Origin: an uncultured Burkholderiaceae bacterium
Lineage (GTDB): Bacteria > Pseudomonadota > Gammaproteobacteria > Burkholderiales > Burkholderiaceae_B
Direction: 5' to 3'
Length of the DNA stretch: 51,534 bases
Assembly (NCBI GenBank): GCA_937888805.1
Contig: CALBEY010000062.1
Location: 1 to 51,534, forward strand
Part shown: piece by piece, positions 40,517-48,393 of the stretch
Numbering within the stretch: position 1 is the first letter of the stretch
Layout: every line of letters starts with the position of its first letter
Notes under the pieces: model-generated
The model's input: only the letters and a program-made list of their open reading frames with translations
Told to the model about the DNA's origin: nothing
Database searches by the model: none
Made by a program: the position numbers and the translations under genes

Positions 40517-41500
40517 TTAGAGTTTCTGAATCCCAACACTATTGATAACATCACCCCAGATTTTTATTTCGGTTTCAATGAATTTTTTGAAGTTCTCCGG
40601 CGTTGACGAAACGCTTAGTGCGGCTTGTGCGGCAAAGGTCTTTTGCACATCTGGCAGCTGGGAAATTTGCATGCAAGCGTTGCTGAGTTTTTTGATGATC
40701 TCAGGGTTCGTTCCACGCGGTGCAAACAGTCCGTTCCAAGAGGTGATCTCAAAATCAGACAAGCCTGCCTCAGCAAGGGTGGGCACATCAGGTAATAGCG
40801 TTAAACGCTGAGGGGCAGCCACCGCAAGCGCCCGTATCCGGCCACCTTGAATACTGGGAATGGCTGACAAGGCTGTTTTAAAGCCGAAGTCAGTCACGCC
40901 AGCGATCGTATCGTTTAATGCAGGGGCAGCACCTTTGTAAGGGATATGTTTTGTTTTGATGCCATTGCGCTGATTGAATATCTCACCTGCCAAATGGGGT
41001 GTGGTACCCACGCCGGAGGATGCGAAGTTCAATTTATCTGGATTGGCTTTGGCATAAGCGATGAGCTCTGCCACCGTATTGACGGGGAGCTTGGGATTGA
41101 CCACAAGCACGGCAGGCGCGGCTGATAGCTGGGAGATCGGGATAAAATCAGCCAGTAGGTTGTAACCCGGCGAGGAGTAAAGACTCATGTTAATGACGTT
41201 GGCGATCGTGCCTAAAAAAAGTGTATAGCCATCGGGCGCGGCCTTAGCGGCATATGCCGCACCGATGTTTGATCCCCCGCCTGGTTTATTCTCAATGACG
41301 ATGCTTTGCGACAAGATTGCCCCAAGCGACGGTGATATGGTTCTAGCCGTAACGTCGGTAGAACCGCCTGGACCAAATGCGACGACAATCTTTATGAGTC
41401 TGTCAGGGTAATTGGTCGCTTGGGCTTTTGCCGAGAAGACAGGTGCGACCAAACCAAGGCTAGAGACCAATCCTGTTTTTAACAATGTTCTGCGGTCCAT
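40517..41500 (-). CDS. Tripartite tricarboxylate transporter receptor (TctC/Bug family)
   Basis: This is a 327-residue periplasmic solute-binding protein of the Bug family, very abundant in Burkholderiales. The N-terminus DRRTLLKTG plus a hydrophobic stretch ending SAKAQA is a Tat-like signal peptide. Then follow YPDRLIKIVVAFGPGGSTDV and IENKPGGGSNIGA, the carboxylate-binding loops. The two classical membrane partners TctA and TctB are absent, as is common for orphan Bug proteins. A strong AGGAGGT site precedes the ATG. Its place in the operon suggests it captures the pathway's carboxylate substrate. Confidence 0.92.
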   Translation of the reverse strand: MDRRTLLKTGLVSSLGLVAPVFSAKAQATNYPDRLIKIVVAFGPGGSTDVTARTISPSLGAILSQSIVIENKPGGGSNIGAAYAAKAAPDGYTLFLGTIANVINMSLYSSPGYNLLADFIPISQLSAAPAVLVVNPKLPVNTVAELIAYAKANPDKLNFASSGVGTTPHLAGEIFNQRNGIKTKHIPYKGAAPALNDTIAGVTDFGFKTALSAIPSIQGGRIRALAVAAPQRLTLLPDVPTLAEAGLSDFEITSWNGLFAPRGTNPEIIKKLSNACMQISQLPDVQKTFAAQAALSVSSTPENFKKFIETEIKIWGDVINSVGIQKL

Positions 41501-41569
41501 CGTGTTACCTCCTAAAAAGGTGCTGCGTTGTGAACGGAAATCAATTGTTACTAAAATCCCAATGCGTGC

Positions 41570-42568
41570 TTAATACGTATCAAACATCGCTTGGATTGTC
41601 TTGGCGTCTGAGGTGATAGTTAACGCCATACTCAATAAAATACGTGCCTTTTGAGGCGTCAAATTGTCTCCCTGAAGGAATCCTAATTTGCGTACTTTTT
41701 CTGGGGCAAATACCCGACCTGAGCCGCCTCTTGACGAGAGTACCACGATGACACCAGCATCGACCGCTTCTTTCATCGCATCAGATTCTTGCGGTGATAG
41801 CAATCCAGGTGGGTAGGCCGCGCCAACAATGCCTTTGGCACCGGCTGCAATAAAAGCCCGCACCGCTGTGCCGTCACTACCAGCGTATGAATACGCGATG
41901 TCGACGCGCGGTGGCACTTCAATGTGGCGAATGTCGAATGGTGTATTAGGGGTGTGTTGTCTCGTATGCTGATGGTAGAAGACCACGCGGTCACCATCGA
42001 CATGGCCGAGTGCACCGAAATCGGCTGATCGGAATGTCTGCAGGCGCCCGGTTGATGTTTTGGTGACATCACGTGCCGCATTGATTTCGTCATTGAGGCA
42101 GACGAGGACACCTTTTCCTCGCGCCTCTGGGCAGCTCGCAACACGTACCGCGTTGAATACATTCAGGCCAGCGTCACTTGAAAGGGCGCTTGCTGGGCGC
42201 TGCGAGCCTGTGATCACCACTGGAATATCCACTTTAAGAGCTAAGTTAAGCGCGTAAGCGGTCTCTTCAATGGTGGCGGTACCGTGCAAAATTGCCACAC
42301 CAACCAAGTCTTGATGCTCAGCCACTAGCTTTTCTATTTCGACAACAAGACGACGCCAATGTTGATACTCCAGAGCAGTGGAGGGCAGCGTTTCGAAATT
42401 GACTGGGATGACGTCTGCGATGCTGTGGGCCTGTGGAAACTTGTCCAACATTTCTTCGGCAGTCAGTCGATGACCACTTGAGGTGTATTCAAATAGATCT
42501 AGCTCACCAAGTTGGCTGATGGAGGTGATCGTGCCACCTGTACTAATTAGTGCGATTTTGGGTTTCAC
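41570..42568 (-). CDS. Asparaginase-like protein with altered active site
   Basis: This 332-residue protein is clearly of the bacterial L-asparaginase fold: nucleophile Thr in the N-terminal STGGTI, and the second motif reads HGTATIEETAYALNLAL. In asparaginases this motif is HGTDTMEETA; the Asp, which contacts the substrate, is Ala here (codon GCC at about 42284). Later VITGSQRPASALSSDAGLNV and KTSTGRLQTF keep family pattern. It has no signal peptide. The start is GTG with AAAGGATC upstream. The loss of the Asp suggests a substrate other than asparagine. It sits 15 bases after the isochorismatase-fold gene in the same operon. Confidence 0.85.
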   Translation of the reverse strand: MKPKIALISTGGTITSISQLGELDLFEYTSSGHRLTAEEMLDKFPQAHSIADVIPVNFETLPSTALEYQHWRRLVVEIEKLVAEHQDLVGVAILHGTATIEETAYALNLALKVDIPVVITGSQRPASALSSDAGLNVFNAVRVASCPEARGKGVLVCLNDEINAARDVTKTSTGRLQTFRSADFGALGHVDGDRVVFYHQHTRQHTPNTPFDIRHIEVPPRVDIAYSYAGSDGTAVRAFIAAGAKGIVGAAYPPGLLSPQESDAMKEAVDAGVIVVLSSRGGSGRVFAPEKVRKLGFLQGDNLTPQKARILLSMALTITSDAKTIQAMFDTY

Positions 42569-42583
42569 AGAGGGATCCTTTGT

Positions 42584-43258
42584 CTATTTCGAATATCTTG
42601 TACTGACTTCTTTAAGTACGTAAGGCAATGACTCAACATCACAAAATTTCATGTCTAAATCAAAGAGATTGGCCTTGTGTGCCTGTGGGCTACGATCGCC
42701 ACAAGCCTCGTCGACCACGATTGTTCTGAAATTATGAGAGAAGGCGTCGGCCGCGCCGGCTCTAACGCAACCAGAGGTTGAGATACCGCAAACCACCAGC
42801 GTGTCGACTTTGTCGTAACGAAGAAATGCCTCTAGCGGCGTGAGGAAAAAGCAAGACGGTTTGTTTTTAAAAACAACCCGATCTTGTTCGCGTGGTCCGT
42901 AGCGCTCTGGCCACTCGTCTGCCCGCGGGTCTAGTGCATATTGAAAGGCATCGGGGTTGGCCAGTTTGTAGTTCCAGGCGCCGCGATAAGTGGGGTGGCT
43001 ACGGTCGTCACGACGGCTGTAATAAATCGGCAGGTCAAGTTCACGGAAAAGATCGGTCAACTGAACAATTGAGTCAACCACCGTTCCCATGTCGCGGCCA
43101 CACATTGAGTAGGCCGGATCGACAAACATGTGAGTGGTGTCTATGTTTAGCAGCGCAACCCGTTCACCGAAACCGATGCGTTGTGCGAAGCCACCTTTTC
43201 GGTATGTCTCGAGTTCAACGTCAGGTACATAACCACGCCATTTTTCAAGTTTGTCCAT
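42584..43258 (-). CDS. Isochorismatase-family cysteine hydrolase
   Basis: This 224-residue cysteine hydrolase resembles N-carbamoylsarcosine amidase and related amidases (RutB, biuret and maleamate hydrolases are in the same fold). Catalytic Asp lies in LLNIDTTHMFVD, Lys in VVFKNKPSCFF and the nucleophilic Cys in VVCGISTSGCVRAGAADAF. The preceding VV-x-G-x-S/T-T-x-x-C pattern marks amide cleavage rather than true isochorismate hydrolysis. It is the second gene of the catabolic operon, 108 bases after the lyase. The exact amide is unknown. Confidence 0.85.
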   Translation of the reverse strand: MDKLEKWRGYVPDVELETYRKGGFAQRIGFGERVALLNIDTTHMFVDPAYSMCGRDMGTVVDSIVQLTDLFRELDLPIYYSRRDDRSHPTYRGAWNYKLANPDAFQYALDPRADEWPERYGPREQDRVVFKNKPSCFFLTPLEAFLRYDKVDTLVVCGISTSGCVRAGAADAFSHNFRTIVVDEACGDRSPQAHKANLFDLDMKFCDVESLPYVLKEVSTRYSK

Positions 43259-43366
43259 AATTTTTCCTATGCGTTAATCGGTCTTACGTCTTTTCGGGTA
43301 AGCAAAGAGGTTGCTTTTAAACAGTGGTGCAGCCAATACTAATCGTGAATCTCAGCCAAGTTTCTT

Positions 43367-44269
43367 TCACGAAAAACGTTCTTCTAATGCTGTCCATTCT
43401 GGATAGTCGAATAAGTCCCAAAGGGCACGGTGATCGAGCATCTCGTCTTTAAAGCCATCAGTCGTGCCCGTTGCATGTAACGCAGCCAGCATGCGTGCGC
43501 CTTGAAACGCAAAAAGTCGGGTCAAAGAGTTTGGATAAATCGCAAGCGAGTATCCAAGGCTTTGTAATTCGGTGACATTAGCAAGGGGTGTTCTGCCCCC
43601 TTCAACCATGTTGGCCAAAGTGGGTGCCTTGAGCTGGCGGTTGATCTCGGCCATCTCTTCTTTTGTTTCAGGCGACTCAACAAAAAGCACATCGGCGCCA
43701 GCTTCTTGGTAGCGGGCAGCGCGCTCAATGGCCTCGTCTATACCGTGACTTGATCGGGCGTCTGTGCGAGCCACGACCACAAAATCTTCATCAACTCTCG
43801 CGTCTACGGCGGCTTTGATGCGGCCCACCATTTCGGCGATAGACACCAGTTTTCGTCCCGGTTCATGACCGCATTTTTTTGGCCACACTTGGTCTTCGAT
43901 TTGAATGGCGCTAAGGCCAGCCCTTTCAAACTCTTGTACCGTGCGAATCACGTTAATGGGCCCACCGTAGCCAGTGTCGGCATCGCAGATTAGCGGTATA
44001 TTCACACAGTCTGCAATCCGTCGGGCTCGGTCGATTACCTCAGAAAAAGAAATGACACCCATGTCGGGTGCCCCGATTGTGCTCATGGAAACCCCTGAGC
44101 CGGTAATGTATGCCGCTGAAAACCCGGCTTTGGCGACCAACTTTGCGCTCAAACAATCAAAGCAGCCAGGCGCCATCAAGAGCGTCTCTGCAGCCAAGGC
44201 TTCGCGCAAACGTTGATTTCTATCGGTGACAGCACGCAACCCGACTGGGTAATTCAAGTGTTTAGACAT
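43367..44269 (-). CDS. Isocitrate lyase/PEP mutase family C-C lyase
   Basis: This 300-residue TIM-barrel enzyme resembles methylisocitrate lyase, dimethylmalate lyase and oxaloacetate decarboxylase. It shows ICDADTGYGGPINVIRTV with metal-binding Asp residues, QIEDQVWPKKCGHEPGRKL with the KKCGH catalytic loop of C-C bond lyases, and VVARTDARSSHGIDEAIERA. The KKCGH loop Cys argues for a lyase rather than a PEP mutase. It is the first gene of a six-gene leftward operon and is directly preceded by a promoter-like sequence and a GAGGA ribosome site. Confidence 0.87.
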   Translation of the reverse strand: MSKHLNYPVGLRAVTDRNQRLREALAAETLLMAPGCFDCLSAKLVAKAGFSAAYITGSGVSMSTIGAPDMGVISFSEVIDRARRIADCVNIPLICDADTGYGGPINVIRTVQEFERAGLSAIQIEDQVWPKKCGHEPGRKLVSIAEMVGRIKAAVDARVDEDFVVVARTDARSSHGIDEAIERAARYQEAGADVLFVESPETKEEMAEINRQLKAPTLANMVEGGRTPLANVTELQSLGYSLAIYPNSLTRLFAFQGARMLAALHATGTTDGFKDEMLDHRALWDLFDYPEWTALEERFS

Positions 44270-44304
44270 GTTGCGAAATCCTCAAGATGCGCTAGTTCAA
44301 ATTT

Positions 44305-44333
44305 CTTATAGCAACGCAACAAGTGTTTGGCAA
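44305..44333 (-). promoter_or_regulatory. Promoter of the catabolic operon
   Basis: On the minus strand, TTGCCA (44328-44333), exactly 17 bases, then TATAAG (44305-44310) lie 36 bases before the lyase ATG. The resulting leader would be about 30 bases. The 270-base gap upstream (44270-44539) is otherwise empty of coding signal and contains no regulator gene. Confidence 0.5.
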
Positions 44334-44539
44334 CAGGATTGATTTGGTGTGTCAGTACTAAATATTTTGCATAGGTCAAAACTATTTATTGAATCTAAAA
44401 AGCATCGCTTAGCCCTGATGAGCAATTTGAAGGTATGCACGCGTAAGCTTACCGGTTCAGTAGACAGATCGTAAGTGTAGAGATCCGCCGTTAATTTCCC
44501 TCGGCATGTGCTGCACAAGCGCAAATGTTACTGATGTCT

Positions 44540-44854
44540 TCAGATACCAGATATGACCGTGTCGATTGCTGACACCAACATATCGGCCTGCGACTCCACA
44601 TTAGCTAAAGGGCGCTTCAAGGCTTTTGCTGGCAACGGTGCCGCATAATGGGCAAGCGCGTGATAGCGGTTTCCTTTTACTGTAACGATAGGACACAAGG
44701 CGGTGGGTACCTTAATATGATCGTTTAATACCGCTAGCGGGATGGTCATTCGAGTGGCGAGCGCATCGAGCAGGTCGCTTTGAATGACGACTACATAAGG
44801 AATGCCATTAGCTGCGCTGTTGCTTGGATTGGTAAAAACGCCATACTATGCCAT
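44540..44854 (-). pseudogene. ccdB: CcdB-type toxin, broken by an amber codon at position 3
   Basis: Reading from ATG 44854 (GGTGA ribosome site, seven bases spacing) gives Met-Ala, then TAG (44846-44848), then YGVFTNPSNSAANGIPYVVV, IQSDLLDALATRMTIPLAV and a C-terminus ending SGI. The frame is open to the TGA at 44540-44542. This is a full-length CcdB-like gyrase poison (104 codons) apart from the stop; homologues commonly begin M-A-Q/R-Y/F, so TAG is one base from the expected CAG. Reinitiation at the next ATG (44749) would drop the N-terminal third. It starts eight bases after the antitoxin stop. Confidence 0.78.
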
Positions 44855-44861
44855 CGACGAT

Positions 44862-45131
44862 TCACCAAGGACGCAGGTCGGCACCGGGAATGCCGCTTGT
44901 CTCGATCAGGGCGTTTTGCTCAGCAATCCAGTCACCGAATTCGCTTTCAAAGTGTCTTTTACGAGCCGCCCGACTGGCGTCGTCGTTGCTGGCTTGTAGT
45001 GCATGGTAATGCTCGGCTGACATGATGACGGTATCGAGATGACCTGCTTTCTCTACAAAAACAGGCTCACGTTTAGCGATGGCAGAAAGACTGCCGAATC
45101 GGTTTTTTGCTTCAGTGGCTGAGACTCGCAC
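44862..45131 (-). CDS. Antitoxin: Phd/YefM N-terminus with CcdA-like C-terminus
   Basis: From GTG 45131 (GGAG six bases upstream) this 89-residue protein starts RVSATEAKNRFGSLSAIAK, a Phd/YefM-type DNA-binding domain with AEHYHALQ. It ends with a CcdA-like toxin-binding tail (RKRHFESEFGDWIAEQ, then IETSGIPGADLRPW). It would bind the operator and neutralise CcdB. The frame extends upstream to a TTG at 45176, but without a ribosome site and with a sequence unlike the family. The antitoxin frame is intact although its toxin is broken. Confidence 0.78.
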   Translation of the reverse strand: MRVSATEAKNRFGSLSAIAKREPVFVEKAGHLDTVIMSAEHYHALQASNDDASRAARKRHFESEFGDWIAEQNALIETSGIPGADLRPW

Positions 45132-45290
45132 GGGAAACTCCAGTCGGTTTAGTGACAATCTTAGCCATTTCCCCAAAAAATTGAAGCGCTAAATGGCCCA
45201 TCTGCGGTTGCAAGGGCGACGTAGCTAGGCACTATTTGGCTGGAGTGGCGTTAATTAATGGGGTAGAGCCCAACAATGGCTAGTAAGCCG

Positions 45291-45375
45291 TGGTGCCCGG
45301 GGCCGGAATCGAACCGGCACGCCTTGCGGCGGGGGATTTTGAGTCCCCTGCGTCTACCAATTTCACCACCCGGGC
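45291..45375 (-). tRNA. tRNA-Leu (CAA)
   Basis: This is an 85-nt class II tRNA on the minus strand with acceptor GCCCGGG, a long variable arm (GCCGCAAGGC), anticodon loop CTCAAAA (anticodon CAA, reading UUG), T-loop TTCGATT and encoded CCA at 45291-45293. Its 3' end points toward the toxin-antitoxin and catabolic block, the usual orientation for an integrated element, but I see no duplicated tRNA end and no integrase. Confidence 0.95.
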
Positions 45376-45480
45376 ACTTTCTCGATGAGGCTCATCTCAT
45401 TTGGAAGGTGGATTATACGTGGAAATTTAAACCCAGTCTTTTTAGGGGTGGGTCGGGCTGTTTTGACGGGTGTTCTAAGT

Positions 45481-45508
45481 CTTGAAATCGGGCTGACAGC
45501 CCCCAATT
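45481..45508 (+). promoter_or_regulatory. Sigma32 (heat-shock) promoter of htpG
   Basis: CTTGAAA (45481-45487), a 13-base spacer and CCCCAATT (45501-45508) match the RpoH consensus CTTGAAA-N13/14-CCCCATnT with one mismatch. It lies 86 bases before htpG, a classical heat-shock gene. The spacer and first -10 bases form the palindrome GGGCT-GAC-AGCCC (45490-45502). Confidence 0.78.
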
Positions 45509-45593
45509 AATAGCAGTAACAGCCTTTGCGCGGACCTTGGTTCTGCGGCTAGGCCATCCTTAGAATAAATAGTTTTAATCAAAAGGTGAGACG

Positions 45594-47501
45594 ATGACAG
45601 AGGCGACCAAGCCATCTTCGGCACAAACGATGGGATTTCAGGCAGAAGTAAAGCAACTGCTACACCTGATGATCCACTCTCTTTATAGCAATAAAGAGAT
45701 TTTTTTGCGGGAGCTGATTTCTAACGCCTCTGATGCGTGCGACAAATTACGGTTTAGGGCTTTGGACGAGCCAGCTTTGTTTGAGAACGACTCGGAATTA
45801 AAAGTACGGGTTGATTTCAACAAGGACGCGCGCACCATCACGATCTCGGACAACGGCATTGGCATGAGTAAAGAAGAAGCGATTGCCAACCTAGGCACGA
45901 TCGCGCGGTCAGGGACCCGTGAGTTTTTCTCGAAATTGACGGGTGACAATCAAAAAGATGCACAGTTGATTGGCCAATTTGGCGTTGGGTTCTATTCGTC
46001 TTTTATCGTGGCCGATAAAGTTACGGTCTACAGTCGGCTAGCCGGACTCGCGCCTGAAGAAGGCGTCGAATGGAGCTCTGACGGCCAGGGCGAGTTTGCA
46101 ATCGCCAACCGCTCCAAGGCGCAACGTGGCACAGAAATCGTCTTGCATTTGCGCGAAGGCGAAGACGACTTTCTGAGCAGTTGGAAGCTGCGCGAAGTCC
46201 TGCGACGCTACTCAGACCACATTTCCTTGCCTGTTGAAATGCCCAAAGAAGAGTGGGACAAAGACGCCTCAGAAATGAAACGCACTGGCGAGTGGGAGGC
46301 AGTCAACCAGGCCAGTGCGCTTTGGACCCGAAACAAAGCTGAGATCACCGATGAGCAATACATCGAGTTCTATAAACACGTCTCGCACGACTTCGAAGAC
46401 CCACTGGCCTGGACACACAACCGTGTTGAAGGACGTAGCGAATACACGCAGCTGCTATATGTACCCAAGCGTGCACCCTTTGATCTTTACGACCGTGATG
46501 CCAAGCGCGGCGTCAAACTCTATGTCAAACGCGTCTTCATCATGGATGATGCCGAGCAGCTGTTACCCGCTTACTTGCGGTTTGTACGCGGCGTGATCGA
46601 CTCGGCTGACTTGCCACTGAACGTGTCGCGCGAAATCCTGCAAGAAAGCCGCGATGTTCGCACCATCAGAGAAGGGTCGACCAAGCGTATTTTGAGTCTT
46701 TTGGAAGACATGGCTGAAAACAAGAAAGAGGATTACACCGCTTTCTGGCAAGCATTTGGACAAGTGTTGAAAGAGGGCACTGGTGAAGACGCGGGCAACA
46801 AAGAGCGTATCGCCAAGCTGTTGCGCTTCGCTTCCACCAAGGCTGAGACTGACGTTCAAGATGTGAGCCTAGCTGACTATGTGTCACGCATGAAAGAAGG
46901 GCAAGACAAGATCTACTACGTTACCGCTGAAAGCTACAAAGCCGCCTCAACAAGCCCGCATTTGGAGATTTTCCGTAAAAAGGGCATCGAAGTGCTGCTG
47001 CTTTGGGACCGGGTTGATGAATGGATGCTGTCTCATTTGAACGAATTTGACGGTAAATCTCTTGCCTCCGTGGCCAAAGGTGGCCTCGACTTGGCGGACC
47101 TGGCTGACGAAGAAGAAAAGAAAAAGCAGACTGAAGTCGCCGATGCCCTGAAGCCATTGGTTGGACGTTTGACCGAGGCACTGAAAGATCAGGTCAAAGA
47201 GGTTCGTGTCTCCACGCGCTTGGTGGATTCACCGGCTTGTGTGGTTGTTGATGAAAACGAAATGAGCCCGCATCTGCAACGCATGCTTCAATCGGCCGGT
47301 CAAGCAGCACCCACGGTCTTACCGATTTTGGAGATCAACCCAGAACATCCCTTGATTAGGCGTATCGAACAATCAACCGATGAGCAATTCGCCGATTGGT
47401 CCTCCGTGTTGTTGGATCAAGCCTTCTTGGCTGATGGTTCACAGCTCGCTGACCCGGTGGGGTTTGTGCAACGATTGAATGCTTTGCTGCTGAAAAACTA
47501 A
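45594..47501 (+). CDS. htpG: Chaperone HtpG (Hsp90)
   Basis: HtpG is the bacterial Hsp90, an ATP-driven homodimeric chaperone in the cytoplasm. The 635-residue protein has the N-terminal GHKL ATPase domain with [32 protein letters not shown] and [17 protein letters not shown]. The middle domain has the catalytic-loop Arg in [13 protein letters not shown], followed by a C-terminal dimerisation domain. AAGGTGAG precedes the ATG. A sigma32-type promoter lies upstream, so heat induction is expected. Confidence 0.97.
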   Translation: MTEATKPSSAQTMGFQAEVKQLLHLMIHSLYSNKEIFLRELISNASDACDKLRFRALDEPALFENDSELKVRVDFNKDARTITISDNGIGMSKEEAIANLGTIARSGTREFFSKLTGDNQKDAQLIGQFGVGFYSSFIVADKVTVYSRLAGLAPEEGVEWSSDGQGEFAIANRSKAQRGTEIVLHLREGEDDFLSSWKLREVLRRYSDHISLPVEMPKEEWDKDASEMKRTGEWEAVNQASALWTRNKAEITDEQYIEFYKHVSHDFEDPLAWTHNRVEGRSEYTQLLYVPKRAPFDLYDRDAKRGVKLYVKRVFIMDDAEQLLPAYLRFVRGVIDSADLPLNVSREILQESRDVRTIREGSTKRILSLLEDMAENKKEDYTAFWQAFGQVLKEGTGEDAGNKERIAKLLRFASTKAETDVQDVSLADYVSRMKEGQDKIYYVTAESYKAASTSPHLEIFRKKGIEVLLLWDRVDEWMLSHLNEFDGKSLASVAKGGLDLADLADEEEKKKQTEVADALKPLVGRLTEALKDQVKEVRVSTRLVDSPACVVVDENEMSPHLQRMLQSAGQAAPTVLPILEINPEHPLIRRIEQSTDEQFADWSSVLLDQAFLADGSQLADPVGFVQRLNALLLKN

Positions 47502-47502
47502 G

Positions 47503-48138
47503 TTAGGTGGTTGGGTTGGTTGGGATGTTCGAGGGCGGGGCACTGTTAGCCGTCACGTCTTGCGTGTGCTCAGGTAGCGCTTGCTCGGACCAACCCGCAT
47601 CTCTGGCGTAACCCGCCCAATCAAAACATCGCCCCGGGTCGGTTTTGCGCCCTGGGGCAATGTCGCTATGGCCGCGCACATGATTGAGCGGATAAAGCGA
47701 CCGTAGTTCGAGTGTCAGGCTAAGGAGCTTGTCATATTGGGCAGCTGTGAAGGGCAGGTCATCAGTGCCCTCAAGCTCAATGCCAATTGAAAAGTCATTG
47801 CATGCCTGCCGACCGTCGAATACAGACACGCCCGCATGCCAGGCGCGATCATGGCAGGAGACAAACTGAGTCAGTTGACCGTGACGTTCAATTAAAAAGT
47901 GTGACGAGACTTCTAGTCCTCTCACATTTTCGAGCCAAGGGTGAACGGAAATATCGATTTGATTCAAAAACAAATCTGTAATCAAGCCTGTTCCAAATTC
48001 TCCGGGCGGCAAGCTAATGTTGTGAATGACTAACAGGTCAATCACGGTGCCTGGCGGTCGCGCGTTGTGGTTTGGTGACGGCGCACGAGCCATGCCCGGT
48101 AGGGTCAGCCAGCCATCAGTCATGTGACTCGTATTCAC
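47503..48138 (-). CDS. ampD: 1,6-anhydro-N-acetylmuramyl-L-alanine amidase AmpD
   Basis: AmpD removes the peptide from anhydro-muropeptides in the cytoplasm during wall recycling, and so controls beta-lactamase-inducing signals. The 211-residue protein has the zinc-site residues His in LLVIHNISLPPGEFG, His and Asp in HVRGHSDIAPGRKTDPG, and the catalytic Glu in IGIELEGTDD. There is no signal peptide. The start is GTG 48138, overlapping the PP0621 gene's stop as GTGA; ATG 48123 is an alternative. AmpG, its substrate importer, is at 33.4 kb. Confidence 0.94.
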   Translation of the reverse strand: MNTSHMTDGWLTLPGMARAPSPNHNARPPGTVIDLLVIHNISLPPGEFGTGLITDLFLNQIDISVHPWLENVRGLEVSSHFLIERHGQLTQFVSCHDRAWHAGVSVFDGRQACNDFSIGIELEGTDDLPFTAAQYDKLLSLTLELRSLYPLNHVRGHSDIAPGRKTDPGRCFDWAGYARDAGWSEQALPEHTQDVTANSAPPSNIPTNPTT

Positions 48139-48392
48139 CGGGGTTGGTGCACGCCTTGCTTGGCGTGTTCAGGGCCACACCATAGGTGATCATCTTGTTC
48201 GAAGGCATCCGATCGCGGTATGAAAACCTGGCAGTGGGCGCAACGAACCATTTCTTCAGCCTCTGTAATGGCCTGGGGCCCACCTTTTTTTTGTAGTGGT
48301 TTGTTGCGTTGATTGGCGGCATAGTGCGTCAGCACCCGTGTCACCAGCAACACGCCTATGATGACTACCGCCCAGAATAAGAATTTACCCAT
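48135..48392 (-). CDS. PP0621 family small zinc-ribbon-like membrane protein
   Basis: This 85-residue protein has an N-terminal transmembrane helix (FLFWAVVIIGVLLVTRVLT), a basic linker, and a soluble tail with CAHCQVFIPRSDA and HLWCGPEH, a likely Cys/His metal site. It matches the conserved but uncharacterised PP0621 family, often found beside ampD and ypjD/ffh. It starts one base after the CcsA stop and overlaps ampD by four bases, forming a tightly coupled trio. Confidence 0.8.
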   Translation of the reverse strand: MGKFLFWAVVIIGVLLVTRVLTHYAANQRNKPLQKKGGPQAITEAEEMVRCAHCQVFIPRSDAFEQDDHLWCGPEHAKQGVHQPR

Positions 48393-48393
48393 G

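Noticed and set aside
44306..44524. 72-codon minus frame upstream of the catabolic operon
   Set aside because: No ribosome site or recognisable domain, and it overlaps the likely operon promoter.
45276..45485. Plus-strand 69-codon frame over tRNA-Leu
   Set aside because: Antisense reading of the tRNA (CPGPESNRHALRRG), a well-known spurious annotation.
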